DNA of 34,100 nt from Lachnospiraceae bacterium (GTDB lineage Bacteria; Bacillota_A; Clostridia; Lachnospirales; Lachnospiraceae): contig JAFQCI010000053.1 in NCBI GenBank assembly GCA_017416505.1, positions 1-34,100 of the forward strand, read 5' to 3'. The first letter of the stretch is position 1; each line of letters opens with the position of its first letter. The notes under the pieces are model-generated. The model had not been told where the DNA came from, made no database searches, and saw only the letters and a list, made by a program, of their open reading frames with translations. Shown piece by piece: positions 32,206 to 34,100 of the stretch. A program made the position numbers and the translations under genes.

Positions 32206-32346
32206 ATCGTTGATAAAATACTGATATGTTGGATAACCAACCGTGCAATTAACACATCTTTGATACTCTCAATTTTCAAAACTTTCCAAATGTCATTGTG
32301 CATTCCAACAAAACTTACGTTCCAACTATAATTGTACTCACATTTA

Positions 32347-32355
32347 TGATATAAT
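32347..32355 (+). promoter_or_regulatory. Extended -10 promoter of the zinc-ribbon gene
   Basis: TGATATAAT (32347-32355) is an extended -10. The -35 is unclear. It faces away from the tail operon. Confidence 0.55.
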
Positions 32356-32392
32356 TTGTTTACAAAATAATTTTACAAAGGAGAGGTTATAT

Positions 32393-32581
32393 ATGAAAAA
32401 ATGTTTATTTTGTAATGGGGAATATGTTTTATTAGAAGCACCAATAGGAGAAGAAACCGTATATTATTTTCCCACTAAAAACAAAGATGAAAGTAAGTCG
32501 TACCCGTTAACAGGTCTTAAATTCAAACCACACGCTTGTATGAAATGTGGCAATATTCAACTATTTTTGATTGAAGAATAA
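32393..32581 (+). CDS. Small zinc-ribbon protein, moron-like
   Basis: 62 residues with C4xxC7 and C49xxC52, a split zinc ribbon resembling Zn-ribbon proteins that bind nucleic acid or protein. It has a ribosome site AAAGGAGAGG and its own -10, and it runs opposite to all neighbouring phage genes. Such independently transcribed genes in late operons (morons) are often expressed in the lysogen and can change the host. Its 3' end overlaps the 3' end of the minus-strand gene below by 25 bases. Function unknown. Confidence 0.72.
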   Translation: MKKCLFCNGEYVLLEAPIGEETVYYFPTKNKDESKSYPLTGLKFKPHACMKCGNIQLFLIEE

Positions 32582-32781
32582 AGTTTACTTCTTTTGTCTA
32601 CAAACCAAGAAACACCATTTTTATCTTTTACAGAAATAATATTTTCTTGATTTTCGATGTCATAAGAAATTTTTACATATTCGTATAATAAATCCAATAA
32701 CTCATCTGTAATTTCTGGGTTTATTGTACGAATATTTTCTTTTATTTCTTTTAAATCTTTATATAAATCAATATTGTTCAT
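32557..32781 (-). CDS. Small acidic phage protein, unknown
   Basis: 74 residues. The first half is helical (DLYKDLKEIKENIRTINPEITDELLDLLYEY), with a short basic end. The ribosome site AAAGGGATG is 12-15 bases before the ATG, rather far. It lies between the tape measure and Dit and converges with the zinc-ribbon gene. It might be a tail chaperone or regulator, but the sequence does not say. Confidence 0.5.
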   Translation of the reverse strand: MNNIDLYKDLKEIKENIRTINPEITDELLDLLYEYVKISYDIENQENIISVKDKNGVSWFVDKRSKLYSSIKNS

Positions 32782-32803
32782 TATTAGATATCATCCCTTT
32801 CAT

Positions 32804-32849
32804 CAAATAAAGAGCAGACCCTGGAATCTAAAGTCCAAAGCCTACTCTT
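32804..32849 (-). terminator. Terminator-like hairpin after the tape-measure gene
   Basis: On the minus strand AAGAGTAG pairs with CTGCTCTT (one G-U pair), with an inner TGGA/TCCA stem, followed by TATTT. It lies directly after the tape-measure stop. Confidence 0.6.
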
Positions 32850-32858
32850 GTCAAATTG

Positions 32859-34100
32859 TTACCTATAGAAATTACTTCTGTCAGTTCTTCCAAGGAAACT
32901 TGACCCTATCTTTTCTGTAAGTAATTTTTGTGTTTTTGTGTCTGTTATTATTGTATTTCTTAATTGTTTTGCAAATTCTTGTGGGTTATTCACTCCATAC
33001 ATCTGAATATCACCCAACTGAATATTTACATTCTGATTTGGTGCTACACGTTGTATTTCAGGCATTTTAGTCATACTTGAAATATTAGGTATAGCAAATT
33101 CAACTGGTTTCAAACCAGATAATCCCAACTTAGCCATATAACCTTCTGGGTCTTGTGAAAACTCCCATAACTTCTGAGATGCTTCATTAGTAAATACCAT
33201 ATCGCCCTTACCAACTACTTTTAATACACCTTCAGAAGAATCAAGTTGAACTTCTTGCCCTTTTTCTCCCACCAATGCTAATTGGTCTTCAGGAATGCGT
33301 TTACTTCCCTTTGCATATTCATAAAGTGGCAAACCATCTAAAGGTTTGGTATCCATAGTCCAACCTGCTTCATCCAACCATTTACCATCAGCACCGACCC
33401 AGTAATACTTGCCATTATGTCCAATCCATGTATTAGTTAACATCTTGCCACTCTTAGCAACAAAATAATCATCTATCCATTGATTTTCAAGCATATTGCC
33501 ATCATCGTCGAAGGAATACCACTCATTTGAGCCATCTGTCCATCCTAACTTATGCCAACCTGTAACAGCAGCACCAGTACCATCTACATAACTCCAAGTA
33601 CCAGAATCATTCTTAATCCATTGGTTGGTATTCATGTCCCCGTTTTCATCTAAATGATACCATTTATTATCCTTATCATACTTTGTCCATGAGTCTTTAA
33701 CTTGTTCGCCGTCTTTATAATAGTTCCAATTTCCACTATCATTTTTTGTCCAAGTTCCCTTGGTTGTGGCAATGTCTTTTTCAGACTTTTCAACAGAAGC
33801 TATTTTGTCACTAGCAGTCTTATCAGATGTTCCAGCGATTAAACTACGAATAGCATCAACACTTGCTTGTAACGTAGTCATTGTTTCAAGGAAGTTATCG
33901 TTATAGTCACTTACTAAGTTTCCTATACCATCGCCTGCTGAATTAAATGCGTTGGCTAATTTACTTGAAATAGTATATCCTACATCATCAGCAGATTCCT
34001 TGATTGTTTCGTTGATTTCACTTGCGTTTTCGTTGGTTGAATCAATAACATCACTTACAAGTTGAGACAAATCGTCAAGACGCTGATTTACGAATTCCTC
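32859..34100 (-). CDS. Tape-measure protein C-terminus with cell-wall-binding repeats, 5' end beyond window
   Basis: The frame is open to the right edge, giving 413 visible residues. A helical part comes first. Next is a stretch (33357-33758) of aromatic repeats such as GTWTKNDSGNWNYYKDGEQV and NQWIKNDSGTWSYVDGTG, of the CW-binding (choline/glucan-binding) type. Then follows the usual tape-measure ending, with YAKGSKRIPEDQLALVGEKG and VGKGDMVFTNEASQKL. The last 80 residues are helical. A tape measure sets tail length and may leave the tail at DNA ejection. Wall-binding repeats inside one are unusual. The window edge hides the start and most of the coiled coil. Confidence 0.76.
   Translation of the reverse strand, partial: EEFVNQRLDDLSQLVSDVIDSTNENASEINETIKESADDVGYTISSKLANAFNSAGDGIGNLVSDYNDNFLETMTTLQASVDAIRSLIAGTSDKTASDKIASVEKSEKDIATTKGTWTKNDSGNWNYYKDGEQVKDSWTKYDKDNKWYHLDENGDMNTNQWIKNDSGTWSYVDGTGAAVTGWHKLGWTDGSNEWYSFDDDGNMLENQWIDDYFVAKSGKMLTNTWIGHNGKYYWVGADGKWLDEAGWTMDTKPLDGLPLYEYAKGSKRIPEDQLALVGEKGQEVQLDSSEGVLKVVGKGDMVFTNEASQKLWEFSQDPEGYMAKLGLSGLKPVEFAIPNISSMTKMPEIQRVAPNQNVNIQLGDIQMYGVNNPQEFAKQLRNTIITDTKTQKLLTEKIGSSFLGRTDRSNFYR

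Larger units (their letters stand above)
22453..34100 (-). mobile_element. Prophage, tail/fibre end next to tRNA-Met, partial
   Basis: All but one gene here is on the minus strand and ordered as in siphophages of Gram-positive bacteria: tape measure, Dit, Tal-like, baseplate and fibre. It starts right after the tRNA-Met gene and its terminator. Neither the other att site nor integrase, head, packaging or lysis genes are in the window. The left limit is inferred from the tRNA and from a change of strand and gene type; the exact core site cannot be set from one end. Confidence 0.87.

Overview
The window looks like the chromosome of a low-GC Gram-positive gut anaerobe of the class Clostridia, most like Lachnospiraceae. 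The evidence is AT-rich DNA, strong GGAGG-type ribosome sites, tRNA genes without encoded CCA, YG-V-type phage genes, FtsX-type ABC transporters, and abundant sensor and EAL proteins. I could not search databases, so the taxon is an inference.

Layout. 1-1305: right-hand part of an IS4-like insertion sequence (transposase on the minus strand, cut by the window edge). It has cut off the 5' end of a YkgJ-type cysteine-cluster gene (1306-1794). 1816-5330: small accessory genes, namely an 'ANRTYLY' protein, a two-part immunity-like protein, a secreted papain-like (C39/C10 type) cysteine peptidase with its own strong promoter, and a membrane-anchored unknown. 5420-6749: a fluoride riboswitch with an overlapping terminator, controlling a cation/proton antiporter-type transporter. 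6824-10964: a two-component system (OmpR-type regulator and histidine kinase) followed by an ABC-2 exporter. The same tandem 11-bp repeat lies at matching distance before the -10 box of both the regulator promoter and the exporter promoter. 11241-16078: an anchored unknown protein, then an ABC ATPase, a large FtsX-type permease and an XRE regulator fused to an adhesin-like (DUF4097-like) domain, read as one operon. 16238-19895: a membrane EAL phosphodiesterase with a dead GGDEF domain, and a hybrid histidine kinase, each with its own promoter. 19963-22128: flavin reductase-like protein, secreted/anchored transglutaminase-like protein and a DUF1700-type membrane protein. 22290-22452: tRNA-Val(UAC) and tRNA-Met(CAU).

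From just after tRNA-Met to the right edge is the tail-fibre end of a siphophage-type prophage, read on the minus strand towards the tRNA. In transcription order: tape-measure C-terminus, a small protein, Dit, Tal-like tail protein, a repeat-rich nuclease, a tail protein with an N-terminal proteasome-like domain, BppU-like baseplate protein, a large fibre with SHAEG repeats and an autoproteolytic chaperone, and a 38-residue ORF. A zinc-ribbon gene with its own promoter sits on the opposite strand between tail genes. No holin, endolysin or integrase is visible in the window.

The points I find most novel are in the prophage: (1) a tail protein whose N-terminus matches the HslV/proteasome beta layout, with Ser, Asp17 and Lys in the expected places; (2) a zinc ribbon, fifteen 23-residue repeats and a PD-(D/E)XK nuclease domain in one protein, coupled by overlapping codons to the tail genes on both sides; (3) cell-wall-binding repeats set inside a tape-measure protein. 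Elsewhere the best signals are the fluoride riboswitch and the paired operator-promoters of the two-component/ABC locus.
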